Positions 44,665-55,379 of a stretch of 64,000 bases of DNA are shown piece after piece (within the stretch, counting starts at the first letter, position 1; every line of letters starts with the position of its first letter). Source of the stretch: Lactiplantibacillus plantarum (GTDB lineage: Bacteria > Bacillota > Bacilli > Lactobacillales > Lactobacillaceae); assembly GCF_014131735.1 (NCBI RefSeq), contig NZ_CP039121.1:2232001-2296000 (forward strand). Reading direction: 5' to 3'. Made by a program: the position numbers and the translations under genes. A model generated the notes under the pieces. It saw only the letters and a list, made by a program, of their open reading frames with translations. It was not told the DNA's origin and made no database searches.

Positions 44665-46944
44665 CTAGTCCTGTACTTTTTGGATCGGTGCAAATGCGGC
44701 TAATAACCGCTTGATTCCTTCAGATTTGAAAGCAATGTCTAGTTCAGCATCTTCACCAGCACCGGAGACCTTCACGACCGTTCCGGTTCCCCACTTACGA
44801 TGCTTGACTTTATCACCGATCGACCAACTATTCTTGTCAGCACCCGTGCCACTAGCCTTCTTGACCGTGGCCCGCGTCCCCACTGGATTCTTTTTATATG
44901 AAGGTGTAAAAGCACGCCGTTCACGATCCGCACCAAATGGAACTTTAGGACCAGTGCTACTTGCACCATCCAACGTATTTTCATTTTTGAGTAATTCTGG
45001 TTCGATTTCTTCAACGAAACGGGAAGCCGGATTATTCTGCCGCCGACCGTAAAGCATCCGTGAGTATGCATTGGTCAAGTACAGCTTCTTCTCAGCCCGC
45101 GTAATCCCAACGTATGCTAACCGCCGTTCTTCTTCCAGCTCGTCTTCATCCATCATTGCCCGGGACAGTGGGAAGATACCTTCTTCCATCCCAATCAAGA
45201 AAACAACCGGAAATTCTAGCCCCTTCGCTGCATGTAACGTCATCAGCGTCACGGCTTGGGGTTCTTCCTCAACGTTATCCACATCCGAAACCAGTGCTAA
45301 ATCCGCTAAGAAGTCCACGAATTTGTCACTATCTTCATCTTCAGGTTGATAACTATCATCGAATTGTTTGGTGACAGACAAGAATTCTTCAATGTTTTCG
45401 ATACGGGCTTGTGCCTCTAACGATTTCGTTGCCTTAGCATCTTTCAACGCCTTCATGTAACCCGTGCGGTCAAGAATCTCTTGTGTTAAATCCGTCACGG
45501 ATAAGTATTCCCGCATAGCGCGCAATTCATTCATCGTCGCTGCAAACTTCGCTAAAGCACCCTTCGCTCGTGCTGAAATGCCATTAGCCATATCAACATT
45601 GCTAGCTGCTTCCAACATGGAATAACCCGCTTCATCCGCGAACAACCGCAATTTTTCAACACTCGTTTGACCAATGCCGCGCTTAGGTTCATTAACGACC
45701 CGTTCAAAGTTCATTGAATCTTGATCGTTCACTGCCAAAGTCAAGTAGGATAAGACGTCCCGAATTTCTTTACGGTCATAGAACTTATTACCACCGACCA
45801 TTGTATAGGGGATGTTCGCCTTAACGAGTGACTCTTCCATTACCCGGGATTGTGCGTTCGTCCGATAAAGGATCGCAAAATCGCCGTAGTCCATTTTGTC
45901 CTGCTGCATGCTTTCTTGAATCTTGGCAATGACAAAGTGAGTTTCATCACTTTCACTCTGACCACGATAATAAGAAATCTTGTCACCCGGTTCATTCTCA
46001 GTCCATAATTTCTTCGGCCGCCGCGTTGAATTATTGTTAATAACTGCATTAGCCGCCGACAAAATTGTCTTTGTCGAACGATAGTTTTGCTCCAACATCA
46101 CCGTGTCAGCTTGCGGATAATCCTTTTCGAAATCGAGAATATTTTCCATGTTGGCACCCCGCCAACCATAGATGGATTGATCCGCATCCCCAACTACACA
46201 CAAATTTTTATATTTGTCAGCTAACAAGTTGACTAACGTATACTGTGCGTTATTAGTATCTTGATATTCATCCACGTGAATATAATGGAATTTGTTTTGG
46301 TACCACGCCAGCGTTTCTGGATTCTGCTTGAATAATTGAATCGTCAGCATGATCAGATCATCAAAGTCAACGGCTTGATCAGCCGCTAATTCACGTTGGT
46401 ATTGCAAATAAACGTCTGCCACGACACTCTCAAAGGGACTGGCAGCCGATTCTTTATACATCTCCGGCGTTTGTAAGTCATTTTTCGCATTTGAAATTGC
46501 GGATAAGATTGACCGTGGATCAAATTTTTTCGAATCGATATTTTGTTCCGTCAAGATTCGTTTGACTAAGGTCCGTTGCTCGCTAGTGCCGGCGATTGTG
46601 AACGCTCGGTTATACCCGATTTGTTCAATGTCACGTCGTAAAATTCGGACACACAGGGCATGGAACGTTGAGACCCAGACCTCCTGCGCCGATTCACCTA
46701 ACAGCTTACCAACCCGTTCACGCATTTCGCGTGCGGCCTTGTTCGTAAACGTAATCGCTAAAACATTCCAGGGGTTGACCCCTTGCTCTTCAATTAAATA
46801 AGCTACCCGGTGCGTCAATACACGGGTCTTCCCCGAGCCCGCACCGGCCATAATTAGTAGCGGTCCTTCTGTGTCTAAAACGGCTTCTTGCTGCTTGTCA
46901 TTCATTCCTGCCAATAGGCTTTCTTTCGACACGCTGTTCGCCAC
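44665..46944 (-). CDS. pcrA: DNA helicase PcrA (UvrD/Rep family)
   Basis: 759 residues. Superfamily 1 helicase motifs: Walker A MAGAGSGKTRVL, TSTFHAL, DEYQDTN, GDADQSIYGWRGA, LEQNYRST, and a C-terminal tail with GDKVKHRKWGTGTV-type motif that contacts RNA polymerase in relatives. It works in repair and rolling-circle replication. First gene of the ligA-camS-gatCAB transcript, with an extended -10 promoter just upstream. Confidence 0.97.
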   Translation of the reverse strand: MANSVSKESLLAGMNDKQQEAVLDTEGPLLIMAGAGSGKTRVLTHRVAYLIEEQGVNPWNVLAITFTNKAAREMRERVGKLLGESAQEVWVSTFHALCVRILRRDIEQIGYNRAFTIAGTSEQRTLVKRILTEQNIDSKKFDPRSILSAISNAKNDLQTPEMYKESAASPFESVVADVYLQYQRELAADQAVDFDDLIMLTIQLFKQNPETLAWYQNKFHYIHVDEYQDTNNAQYTLVNLLADKYKNLCVVGDADQSIYGWRGANMENILDFEKDYPQADTVMLEQNYRSTKTILSAANAVINNNSTRRPKKLWTENEPGDKISYYRGQSESDETHFVIAKIQESMQQDKMDYGDFAILYRTNAQSRVMEESLVKANIPYTMVGGNKFYDRKEIRDVLSYLTLAVNDQDSMNFERVVNEPKRGIGQTSVEKLRLFADEAGYSMLEAASNVDMANGISARAKGALAKFAATMNELRAMREYLSVTDLTQEILDRTGYMKALKDAKATKSLEAQARIENIEEFLSVTKQFDDSYQPEDEDSDKFVDFLADLALVSDVDNVEEEPQAVTLMTLHAAKGLEFPVVFLIGMEEGIFPLSRAMMDEDELEEERRLAYVGITRAEKKLYLTNAYSRMLYGRRQNNPASRFVEEIEPELLKNENTLDGASSTGPKVPFGADRERRAFTPSYKKNPVGTRATVKKASGTGADKNSWSIGDKVKHRKWGTGTVVKVSGAGEDAELDIAFKSEGIKRLLAAFAPIQKVQD

Positions 46945-46969
46945 CCTTTCTAAAAATCAGTCACCAAAC

Positions 46970-46978
46970 ATTATAGCA
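46970..46978 (-). promoter_or_regulatory. Extended -10 promoter of the pcrA operon
   Basis: On the minus strand TGCTATAAT is a perfect extended -10 element about 25 bases before the pcrA start. No good -35 is seen. The remaining 46979 to 47232 holds no gene. Confidence 0.55.
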
Positions 46979-47232
46979 AATTTTGGCCGTGATTGCTGTA
47001 CTTTAAGGTCAGCATCTCATACAAAAATCGCGGTTTTTCCATTGTCAGTGACACCTATGTTAATTTTACAACTTCTACTATTCACGGGAAACGAATTGAC
47101 GGCAATATTGCGTAACTTTAAGTAATTTTGAGACTCCCTCAATTTCTAACCAAAATACCCGCCACGCCAATCTCAACGATTCCCCCTCAGATAACCGTAT
47201 CTCGCCATTTGGCTGGCTTCTCCCCAACCGCT

Positions 47233-47265
47233 AAAAAAATCCAATTCACAAAATGAATTGGATTT
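47233..47265 (-). terminator. Terminator downstream of the purK-like gene
   Basis: AAATCCAATTCA and TGAATTGGATTT pair around a 5-base loop on the minus strand and are followed by seven T. It lies about 107 bases after the stop at 47373. Confidence 0.8.
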
Positions 47266-47372
47266 CGAACTTTATTTATTCACGACGGTTACCCATAATA
47301 GCTGGTCACCCGGTGCGAACAGTACGATTAGTTTAACCGTAATAATCCGTAAAACTAGGTTCTGATCATACA

Positions 47373-48542
47373 CTACTCAGCTTCAGGTTCATTATCAGCC
47401 GGCGTCGTTTGCCCAAACTGCCAAATACTTGTGTCTTCGATCTGTTCGAGTGCTTCTTTAACACTTGGTGCTTCGACTAGCACGTGGCCAGCGACTGGTG
47501 CCCGGTGCGCTTGTAACAACGTTCGGTGATAGAAATTAAAGAACCAGTTCGTCTTAATCTGCCACTGCGTGCGAATGCCACTCTCCTGAGCCGGTGTAAA
47601 GTAAGCAGCAACCACGGGCATCAACTGCTTGACTGGCATTAACGGCAGTCCCGCAATTGCTCGCAAGTGTTGTTCTGCCATACTAATATTCGTAGCACGT
47701 TCGAAGACATAACCCGCCTGATGCATCGCAGGGACAATCCGCTTCACGTATAAATTACCACTCTTCGTTAAGAAGAAGGCAACTTCAAAGACACCCGTAT
47801 AACTCAAGTTATCACTAATTTCCTTTGTGATCCGCAGCATTTCGTCATTCACAGCTGAATCAATTTGAGCTGGCACAATCGAGGCAACTAGCTCATGATT
47901 ACGATACCGGTTTTCAACGGTTGGGAAGAAAGCTGTCGTATCACCACTCTTAGCGCCAAAAACGGAGAGTTCCTTATCATATGGAATCAATGACTCTAAC
48001 AAGTATGTGCCCCAATCCAACAGATCAGCCGCCTTGACAATATCCGTCTGCGTCTTAATGACCAGTTGCCGATTTTGACCCAAGCCCTTTTGAATCGGCT
48101 TCAAAATACTAGGATATCCAATTGACCCGATCGATTGATAGACATCATCCAAACTGACAATTGTCGCTGACGGTGCTACATTCAAGTTAAGTTGGCTGAA
48201 AAACGCCCGTTCCAAAGAGCGGTCCTGTGTAATCTCAAGCGCATCGGCGCCTTGTGGAACCCGGGTATGGGCCGCCAAAAAATTAATGACCGACGCATCA
48301 ATGGTTTCCGACTCGTAAGTCACCATATCACAACGTTCTGCGAAGTTCTGTAACTGTTGTTGATCATTGAGGGCCCCGACAACGCGAAAATCTGCCAGTT
48401 CCATGGTCTCAGTATTTTCGTTATCGCCGTATACCCCGACATTGATGCCAGCATTACGCGCGGCAATTACTAATCCAACACCATTAGTACTACTTCCAAT
48501 AATGCCAAGCGTACCACCTGGGTTTAAAATCGAGTTGTCCAC
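47373..48542 (-). CDS. purK: Divergent PurK-like ATP-grasp protein
   Basis: 389 residues. The N-terminal Rossmann-like LGIIGSSTNGVGLVIAARNA and ATP-grasp core (PSILKPIQKGLGQNRQLVIK, then VFEVAFFLTKSGNLYVKRIV) fit 5-(carboxyamino)imidazole ribonucleotide synthase. However, the hallmark GGGQLG turn is altered and the NE-x-APRPHNSGH motif reads VKRIVPAMHQAG, so the key residues are changed. It is not next to purE or the pur operon. It is probably a paralogue, perhaps with another carboxylate-amine ligase reaction. Confidence 0.7.
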   Translation of the reverse strand: MDNSILNPGGTLGIIGSSTNGVGLVIAARNAGINVGVYGDNENTETMELADFRVVGALNDQQQLQNFAERCDMVTYESETIDASVINFLAAHTRVPQGADALEITQDRSLERAFFSQLNLNVAPSATIVSLDDVYQSIGSIGYPSILKPIQKGLGQNRQLVIKTQTDIVKAADLLDWGTYLLESLIPYDKELSVFGAKSGDTTAFFPTVENRYRNHELVASIVPAQIDSAVNDEMLRITKEISDNLSYTGVFEVAFFLTKSGNLYVKRIVPAMHQAGYVFERATNISMAEQHLRAIAGLPLMPVKQLMPVVAAYFTPAQESGIRTQWQIKTNWFFNFYHRTLLQAHRAPVAGHVLVEAPSVKEALEQIEDTSIWQFGQTTPADNEPEAE

Positions 48543-48654
48543 TTCAGTCCCTACTTTCCTATGCTTTAAATAATTATAATCTGATTATTGAATTATTTTA
48601 ACGCTCATTATCCTGTAACAATCATACTTGCTGACACGCACAGTTGCAAGTTTA

Positions 48655-49203
48655 TCACTGCTTTTTTCGGCGAGCATTGCGTCGCTTAACTCGCTTGAGC
48701 CAAAAGCCACCGGAGATGTAGCGTGGTTCATACGCGATCACAAACGCATTGGGCGCCGCGTCTTTAATCAGGCCATACAGCCGCCGTTCGTTCTTCCGTG
48801 GGGCCAAAATTTCTAGTTCTAGCCGCTCACCTTCTAGACCATAAGCAGCGTGTTGTGTGACCCCAAAACCATTTTCACGGAGTACTCCCGGTAACGACGA
48901 CTTGGGATCAGGTAAAATGACTGAAATCATTGTATACCCTAACGCTAATCGATCTTCAATTACCATCCCAACATACACCCCGACACCGTAACCTAACGCG
49001 TATACGACTAAATTGATCGGATTATTGAGACGATTTAAGACCAATGATAATCCTAGCACATAAATCGTAATCTCAATGACACTTGCAAAAGCTGCAAAAT
49101 ACCGATAACCCCGCATTACAAGCAAAAAACGTACGGTATTTAACGTAATGTAAGCAAAGTTGATGATGAAAATAAGGACTAGCATCCCCATGTCAATTTG
49201 CAT
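48655..49203 (-). CDS. DUF2179/DUF5698 membrane protein (UPF0316 type)
   Basis: 182 residues from the ATG at 49203 (GGGGG upstream). Three N-terminal TM helices (about 5 to 22, 38 to 55, 63 to 82) are followed by a cytoplasmic DUF2179 domain (DRLALGYTMISVILPD onward). The basic C-terminal tail WLKRVKRRNARRKKQ is notable. Small-molecule or nucleotide binding is suggested for the family; function unproven. Confidence 0.82.
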   Translation of the reverse strand: MQIDMGMLVLIFIINFAYITLNTVRFLLVMRGYRYFAAFASVIEITIYVLGLSLVLNRLNNPINLVVYALGYGVGVYVGMVIEDRLALGYTMISVILPDPKSSLPGVLRENGFGVTQHAAYGLEGERLELEILAPRKNERRLYGLIKDAAPNAFVIAYEPRYISGGFWLKRVKRRNARRKKQ

Positions 49204-49225
49204 CACAATCCCCCGCTTTCTTAAC

Positions 49226-49813
49226 TTAAGCCTGGGTGTCCTCCGATGCAAAGTGCACCCGGTCACCATCAAATGACGTAATCTGTGCTAGTGATTCTAA
49301 ACGGACACCCCGATCAGCAATCAGTTGATGACCCGTTTGGAAGACTTTTTCAATCACAATACCGACACCCGCAATTTTTACGTGCGCTTTATCACAGATT
49401 TCAAACATCCCTTGAACCGCCTGACCATTGGCCAAAAAGTCGTCAATTAACAAGACTTGGTCATCCGCCTGTAAGAACTTCTTGGCAATCGAGATGTGGT
49501 TAGACGTCTTCTTCGTGTAAGAATAAACTTCGGCTGTATATAAATCATCAATTAACGTGACTGATTTGTGCTTACGTGCGAACACAACGGGCACGTGCAT
49601 TGCTAACCCCGCCATGACTGCCGGCGCAATTCCTGATGATTCAACCGTCAAGATTTTCGTTACACCCGCATCTTGAAACAAGTGGGCAAATTCCGTTCCC
49701 ATGGCAAACATCAGGTCGGGATCAACTTGGTGATTCAAAAAGCCGTCCACTTTCAATACTTCACCGGGAAGTACCCGGCCATCTTTCAAAATGCGTTCTT
49801 CAAGTTCTCGCAT
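49226..49813 (-). CDS. xpt: Xanthine phosphoribosyltransferase
   Basis: 195 residues. The PRPP-binding segment [14 protein letters not shown] and the hood [11 protein letters not shown] are diagnostic. It salvages xanthine to XMP. Usually it is paired with a permease pbuX under a guanine riboswitch; here neither is present and the upstream gap is only 50 bases. It is followed by the DUF2179 gene. Confidence 0.95.
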   Translation of the reverse strand: MRELEERILKDGRVLPGEVLKVDGFLNHQVDPDLMFAMGTEFAHLFQDAGVTKILTVESSGIAPAVMAGLAMHVPVVFARKHKSVTLIDDLYTAEVYSYTKKTSNHISIAKKFLQADDQVLLIDDFLANGQAVQGMFEICDKAHVKIAGVGIVIEKVFQTGHQLIADRGVRLESLAQITSFDGDRVHFASEDTQA

Positions 49814-49863
49814 AGTACCCTCCTAGAATTATAAGCGACATTGAAATACTGCTATTAATTTCA

Positions 49864-50505
<642 letters not shown>

Positions 50506-50952
50506 AGCCGCCTCCTTTCTGGTAATTGCCTTACAGATTACACCTGTTCATTTATCATGAATTAGGATTAAAACATGCTGGTTTCTTAGTTCAAAAGCTG
50601 CCAGCTTAGGCCCGCTGTAAAAAGTTCGAGTTAGCGTAAACGTGCTTAGAATAAGACTCGTATTTGAGATGAAGCGGCTTGGGCGTTAGCTCAAATCGAC
50701 ATCGGCTGCGTTCCAGTAATTGTCACCCGGCCCCGGAAGTCGGCATAAGACGCACACGTGCTGACGAATAAGAGTCCAACTAACCAACATGTTTTAATTC
50801 TAAGTAAGCCTAAATCGCAATGAGCACCGGTCATATTACACTCTATTTTACCGACTTTTGTATTAATTTTACATGATTATTGGGCGCCAATTCCTTATTT
50901 TTTTGCTAAAATGTAAGTGGTCACATTCGATTAATCCTAGGAGGAACCTATA
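50506..50952. other. Intergenic region upstream of the oxidoreductase
   Basis: About 447 bases with no ORF above 60 codons supported. A palindrome TTGGGCGCCAA (50880 to 50890) and the -10-like TAAAAT near 50907 may be the promoter of the plus-strand gene. No riboswitch seen. Confidence 0.3.
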
Positions 50953-51927
50953 ATGTCGAAAACTTATCGCTGGGCCATTGTTGGCCTTGGTAACATCGCG
51001 CACAGTTTCGTTAAATATTTTGATCAACCTGACGGAGAAATCTACGCCGTTTGCTCACGTTCGCAGGATAAAGCTAACGCCTTTGCTGCCGAACACAATA
51101 TTCCCAAAGCTTATGGTAATTTAGACGAGCTACTGGCTGATGAACAAGTCGACATCGTTTACGTGGCAACGCCCCATAATTATCACATTGACACGATTTT
51201 ACCCGCCTTACGTGCTGGCAAACACGTCCTCAGTGAAAAGGCCATCACAATGTCTAGTACCCAACTCGCAATCGCCAAGGAAGTGGCTGCTAGCAACCAC
51301 CTTATCTTAGCGGAAGCGATGACCCTGTATCACATGCCATTATACGAGAAGCTCCATGATTTTGCGGCAGAACGTCATCTTGGTGATCTGAAAATGATCC
51401 AAGCTAGCTTTGGTAGTTTTAAAGAACCAGACCCAACTAATCGCTTCTTTAATCCCGACCTTGCCGGCGGTGCTTTACTGGACATTGGTGTCTATGCCCT
51501 AGCCTTCGTGGAAGAATTCTTGACTGCTAAACCATACATTACCGGAACAACCATGCACCGATTCAGCAGTGGCGTCGATGAATCTTCGACAATCACGTTA
51601 CGAAACGCCAATGATGAACTGGCCACCGTTGCCTTAACGTTCCGAGCTAAAATGCCTAAACGCGGTATCGTCGCGTATGAGAATGGTTACTTTACCGTTG
51701 ATACCTATCCACGTGCCGACAGTGCCACTTTCACCGACAGCGAAGGCCATACTGAAACCATCACAGCCGGCGATAGCACTAACGCCATGAATTACGAAAT
51801 TGCTGACATGCAAAAAATGGTTGCTGGCGAATTACACAACACGAGTCTTGCTAAAACGACTGACGTTATGGATATCATGACTGCCGCTCGTGCACAATGG
51901 GACTTCCGCTATCCATTTGAAAACTAG
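50953..51927 (+). CDS. Gfo/Idh/MocA family oxidoreductase
   Basis: 324 residues. The Rossmann fold starts VGLGNIAHSF; the EKP motif is replaced by SEKAIT (the Pro is Ala). The C-terminal domain contains GGALLDIGVYALAFVEEF. AGGAGG is 8 bases before the ATG. Sugar or polyol dehydrogenase is expected. It is the only plus-strand gene in this block and ends at a bidirectional terminator. Confidence 0.85.
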   Translation: MSKTYRWAIVGLGNIAHSFVKYFDQPDGEIYAVCSRSQDKANAFAAEHNIPKAYGNLDELLADEQVDIVYVATPHNYHIDTILPALRAGKHVLSEKAITMSSTQLAIAKEVAASNHLILAEAMTLYHMPLYEKLHDFAAERHLGDLKMIQASFGSFKEPDPTNRFFNPDLAGGALLDIGVYALAFVEEFLTAKPYITGTTMHRFSSGVDESSTITLRNANDELATVALTFRAKMPKRGIVAYENGYFTVDTYPRADSATFTDSEGHTETITAGDSTNAMNYEIADMQKMVAGELHNTSLAKTTDVMDIMTAARAQWDFRYPFEN

Positions 51928-51953
51928 TTATAAATAACATCTTTATGTAAATT

Positions 51954-52005
51954 AAAAAAGCTTAGATACCGTGTGTTTTTTCACACGATATCTAAGCTTT
52001 TTTTA
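51954..52005. terminator. Bidirectional terminator
   Basis: AAAAGCTTAGATACCGTGTG and its near-perfect complement form a long stem over a TTTTTT loop with T runs on both sides, between the convergent oxidoreductase and menA genes. Confidence 0.85.
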
Positions 52006-52139
52006 CCCCCGTGAAATACCATTGAAAAACCCCAAGCCATAAAATCAGAAAGCCAGCTTGGACTCGCTGGGAAAAATACTGCTTAGTATCAACTTGGTTA
52101 GTTGGCGCTTTCTCAAAGCCATACTCGTTTATTGAAGGA

Positions 52140-53054
52140 CTAGTTAAAAATCAGTCCTAAGCCCATGAAAACGATAAATGAAAGACAAATCAACGTTGCG
52201 TTTTTAATTGAAATCGTGAAAGTTTCTCGTTTGACCTGTTTGTGCAAGAAGACCCGCGTATTTTTCCAAACTGGAATAATACTGAGCAACGTTAGTAAAC
52301 TAAACTTTGGTAGCACACCCATCAAGACCGCAATCACCAGACAAGCATAACCAGCAACGTAACTCCATGCAAATACCTGAAGCATCACCGGTTTGCCAAG
52401 GTAATACAAAATCGTGTGTCGGCCTAACGCAATGTCCTCGTCCATATCACAAATATTATTAGCTAACATAATGTTAGAAATTGCAAAAATGGCCAGACCT
52501 GACGCAATTAAAACAGCCAGCGTTGACTGCCAAGTAATGGCTGCCGTGTCATACGTATTAATAAAGACGGCAATCCAGAAGATCATAAAGCCCATCGTAA
52601 AGCCCGAGAAAAATTCGCCAAACGGGCCTTGTGAAATTGGCTTCGGACCGCCAGCGTAAAAGTAACCGACCGCATATGAATATAGCCCCATCCACAACAA
52701 CGGCAACCCGGTTTGTGTTACTAACCATAGTCCGATAATCAATGAGATTCCGGCTAAACCAAACGTAATCGTCCGGGCCTGACCAATGGAAATCTGGTTA
52801 ACACCGACCACATTAGTCTCTTGCAAAAATTCTTGATTGTCGTCATTACGTGGCGCGTGTAGGAAGTCTTGGTAATTATCATTCGCATTAGTCGCCATAT
52901 GAAAAAGTGAAGATGCAATGAAAAATAGCAATAAATAACCAAGATGTAACTGATGATAATTATAATAGGCGTACATACTCCCCAAAACGAACGGTAACAC
53001 GCTCGCAATTAATGATTTAATTTCAACAAATTCAAGAAACACTTTTGGTTTCAA
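52140..53054 (-). CDS. menA: 1,4-dihydroxy-2-naphthoate polyprenyltransferase
   Basis: 304 residues from a TTG at 53054, which has AAGGA 10 bases upstream; the frame is open to 53090. UbiA family: motif 1 NANDNYQD, motif 2 NNICDMDEDIALGR, and about eight TM helices. It prenylates DHNA to demethylmenaquinone in the membrane. No other men genes are near; lactobacilli of this type lack the full pathway and probably use external DHNA. The prenyl donor synthase gene beside it is broken. Confidence 0.9.
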   Translation of the reverse strand: MKPKVFLEFVEIKSLIASVLPFVLGSMYAYYNYHQLHLGYLLLFFIASSLFHMATNANDNYQDFLHAPRNDDNQEFLQETNVVGVNQISIGQARTITFGLAGISLIIGLWLVTQTGLPLLWMGLYSYAVGYFYAGGPKPISQGPFGEFFSGFTMGFMIFWIAVFINTYDTAAITWQSTLAVLIASGLAIFAISNIMLANNICDMDEDIALGRHTILYYLGKPVMLQVFAWSYVAGYACLVIAVLMGVLPKFSLLTLLSIIPVWKNTRVFLHKQVKRETFTISIKNATLICLSFIVFMGLGLIFN

Positions 53055-53198
53055 TGATTTACACCATCCTTTTGTTTGACAACGAAACAAGTTATTTGTA
53101 CCTTTAATATAGATTGTATTTTAGAATGTGACTGGCTGCAAGTGTTGGCGTCAAAACGTCCCGGAGCCATCTCTCAAATAAAGCGGGGTATTTTGATT

Positions 53199-54006
53199 AT
53201 GATGCAAACCATTTGGCAACCGGAAAGTCTTGTCGCAAAGGAGCTAGCAGCGCTGAAGCCGTATCTAGCTACTAACGTAAAAATTGATAACGCCGCCATT
53301 AATGACCGCGTACACGACTTACTCGCTGCGGGTGGTAAGTTTTTACGCCCGGGCTTCTTTTACTTGTTTAGTCAATTTGGACCGGATCATAACACGGCCC
53401 GGTTACGTGCTGGCGCAGCGGCTATGGAACTACTACACGTGGCGACACTGATTCACGATGATGTAATTGATGAATCGCCAGAACGCCGCCATGTGACAAC
53501 GATCCACCAAGACTACGGTCAACGACTACTTAGCAATTGCTCGTGGCAAAACGGCCCGTCTGTTCAGCCTCAGTTGTGAACAAGGTGCCCACTTCGCGGG
53601 TGCCGACGCAAGCGTCGTTAAACTAGCGCAACAGATTGGTGAAAGGATGGGGTTAGCCTACCAGATGTTAGATGATGTCCTTGACTACGCCGGTGATGAG
53701 GCCTTAACTCAAAAGCCGGTGCTTAATGACTTACGGGACGGCGTTTATTCACTGCCACTTATCTACGCCCTGACCGCTGAACCACAATTGGCCGAACAAT
53801 TACCCCAACCCGGCGACCACATCAGTAATGAACAGCTACTGACAATTCGCGATCAGGTCATTGCTTTGGGGGGCGTTACCCAGGCACAACAATTGGCTAC
53901 TCACTATACCAAAACCGCACTGAACCTAATCGATCAGCTACCAACTGGTGAAACACAACAAACTTTACGCCGGCTAGTGACTGAATTACTGGTTCGCAAC
54001 CATTAA
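53199..54006 (+). pseudogene. Polyprenyl diphosphate synthase, internal deletion and frameshift
   Basis: The N-terminal part reads from ATG 53199 through GKFLRPGFFYLFSQFG and the first Asp-rich motif LIHDDVIDES to IHQDYGQ at about 53520. From 53521 the frame shifts: NDYLAIARGKTARLFSLSCE follows, then the second Asp-rich motif MLDDVLDY. Related enzymes have about 50 to 60 residues between these parts, so a deletion of about 150 to 180 bases, not a multiple of three, is inferred. Both active-site motifs survive but in different frames. It would make the menaquinone side chain. Confidence 0.85.
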
Positions 54007-54016
54007 TACACAAATT

Positions 54017-54062
54017 AAATCAGCGCGTCAAAGTAACCTATTACTCTGACGCGCTGATTTTT
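54017..54062 (+). terminator. Terminator after the broken synthase gene
   Basis: AATCAGCGCGTCA pairs with TGACGCGCTGATT, followed by TTTTT. The stem is perfect over 13 bp, so the plus-strand transcript is still expected to end here. Confidence 0.85.
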
Positions 54063-54195
54063 CAGCTACAACCATTACTCACCCTACACCGCCGCGATTT
54101 AGTCAAAATTGTTATCCATTCCGCCGAGATAAATAGTATTATAGTGTTTGTATAAAAATTGTAATAACGGGGCTATTTTTACTAGGAGGGGTTTC

Positions 54196-55173
54196 ATGAA
54201 AAAGATTGTTAATTGGTTGCTGGGGAGCGTACTAATGATCGCAGCGGTCACAATGCTAAGTTCAGTATCTGCGAATGCCAGCACTTACTATCATCGCACG
54301 CCAACGCGGGCAACGGCTAGAAAGGCCTATTATACGACCGATACCAAATCACATACCTTTAGGGCTAATGGTAATTATAATCGTTGGACATTCAGGGCCA
54401 ATCATGATTTGAAGAACTATCGCAACACCGTCTGGACAACGACTCAGCAAACTGATATTATCATGCACGGCAAAAAGGTTCGTTACTACTGGGTTCACAA
54501 TAGCAAGAATGGGGCCACTGGCTGGATTTGGAGTGGCTACTTAAAGCCAGTTAAAGCCAAAGCTGCCACCCCATCCGAAGCAACACTCGTCTCCAGAATG
54601 CGCGTGTCCAAAAAGGCTCAGCAAATCGTGACGGTCATTCAAAATGGCTCATCCACGGCCACTCTTAAACTTTGGCAAAAAACCAATCGCGGCTGGAAGA
54701 ATACACTAACTTCCGCAAGTCGCATCGGGGCCGCTGGCATCGGCAATTCTCACGAAGGCAGCAGTACCACACCCAAAGGCGTTTATCACTTAAGCTTCGC
54801 ATTTGGTAAAGCTGCCAGTGCAAGAACTAGTGGTATGGCCTATCGACAGATCAACCGGAAATCTTACTGGATTGAAGATCCACATGACCGGCAATATAAC
54901 ACTTGGCAGAACCGAAACTGGGCCAATAATAAGAACGAGCATCTGATCGATTACACGAAGGCCGCGCCCCACAATCAGTATCAATTAGCGATTGTGATGG
55001 ACAATCACGGTCAGCATAATGGCTCGGGCTTCTTTATTCACGTCAAGAATCAATGGGCAACGGCTGGTTGCGTCTCAATCAATTACAATGATGTACGGAC
55101 CTTACTCAGCCGCTTAGGCACGAAAGCCTACGTGGTCGACGTTCAGAATCGGGCACAATTACAAAATTACTAA
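54196..55173 (+). CDS. Secreted L,D-transpeptidase-like protein (YkuD)
   Basis: 325 residues from the ATG at 54196 with TAGGAGGGG upstream. A signal peptide (SVLMIAAVTMLSSVSANAS) and a charged SH3-like region precede a YkuD-type domain whose catalytic pair is His282 (FFIHVKNQ) and Cys292 (AGCVSIN), 10 residues apart; the canonical motif is HGC-N with similar spacing. It may cross-link peptidoglycan. The gap between His and Cys is shorter than usual, so activity is not assured. Confidence 0.85.
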   Translation: MKKIVNWLLGSVLMIAAVTMLSSVSANASTYYHRTPTRATARKAYYTTDTKSHTFRANGNYNRWTFRANHDLKNYRNTVWTTTQQTDIIMHGKKVRYYWVHNSKNGATGWIWSGYLKPVKAKAATPSEATLVSRMRVSKKAQQIVTVIQNGSSTATLKLWQKTNRGWKNTLTSASRIGAAGIGNSHEGSSTTPKGVYHLSFAFGKAASARTSGMAYRQINRKSYWIEDPHDRQYNTWQNRNWANNKNEHLIDYTKAAPHNQYQLAIVMDNHGQHNGSGFFIHVKNQWATAGCVSINYNDVRTLLSRLGTKAYVVDVQNRAQLQNY

Positions 55174-55208
55174 CAGGTTAAATCATAACCTGGCGATTAA
55201 TTGCATAT

Positions 55209-55244
55209 AAAAAGGACTTGGTCACAGCGACCAAGTCCTTTTTA
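55209..55244. terminator. Bidirectional terminator
   Basis: AAAAAGGACTTGGTC and GACCAAGTCCTTTTT form a perfect hairpin between the transpeptidase gene and the cyd operon, with T runs on both strands. Confidence 0.9.
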
Positions 55245-55379
55245 CGCTCTAAATCGGCGGTGTAATCAGTAATGGTCATCATGACCACTACATTCGTAGG
55301 CTGAATACCCATTCAGCGCAGTAATTAAAAGTCTGTTTCACAAGCCCAAGGTGCACGTGGAAGACTGCTATCAACCGGA

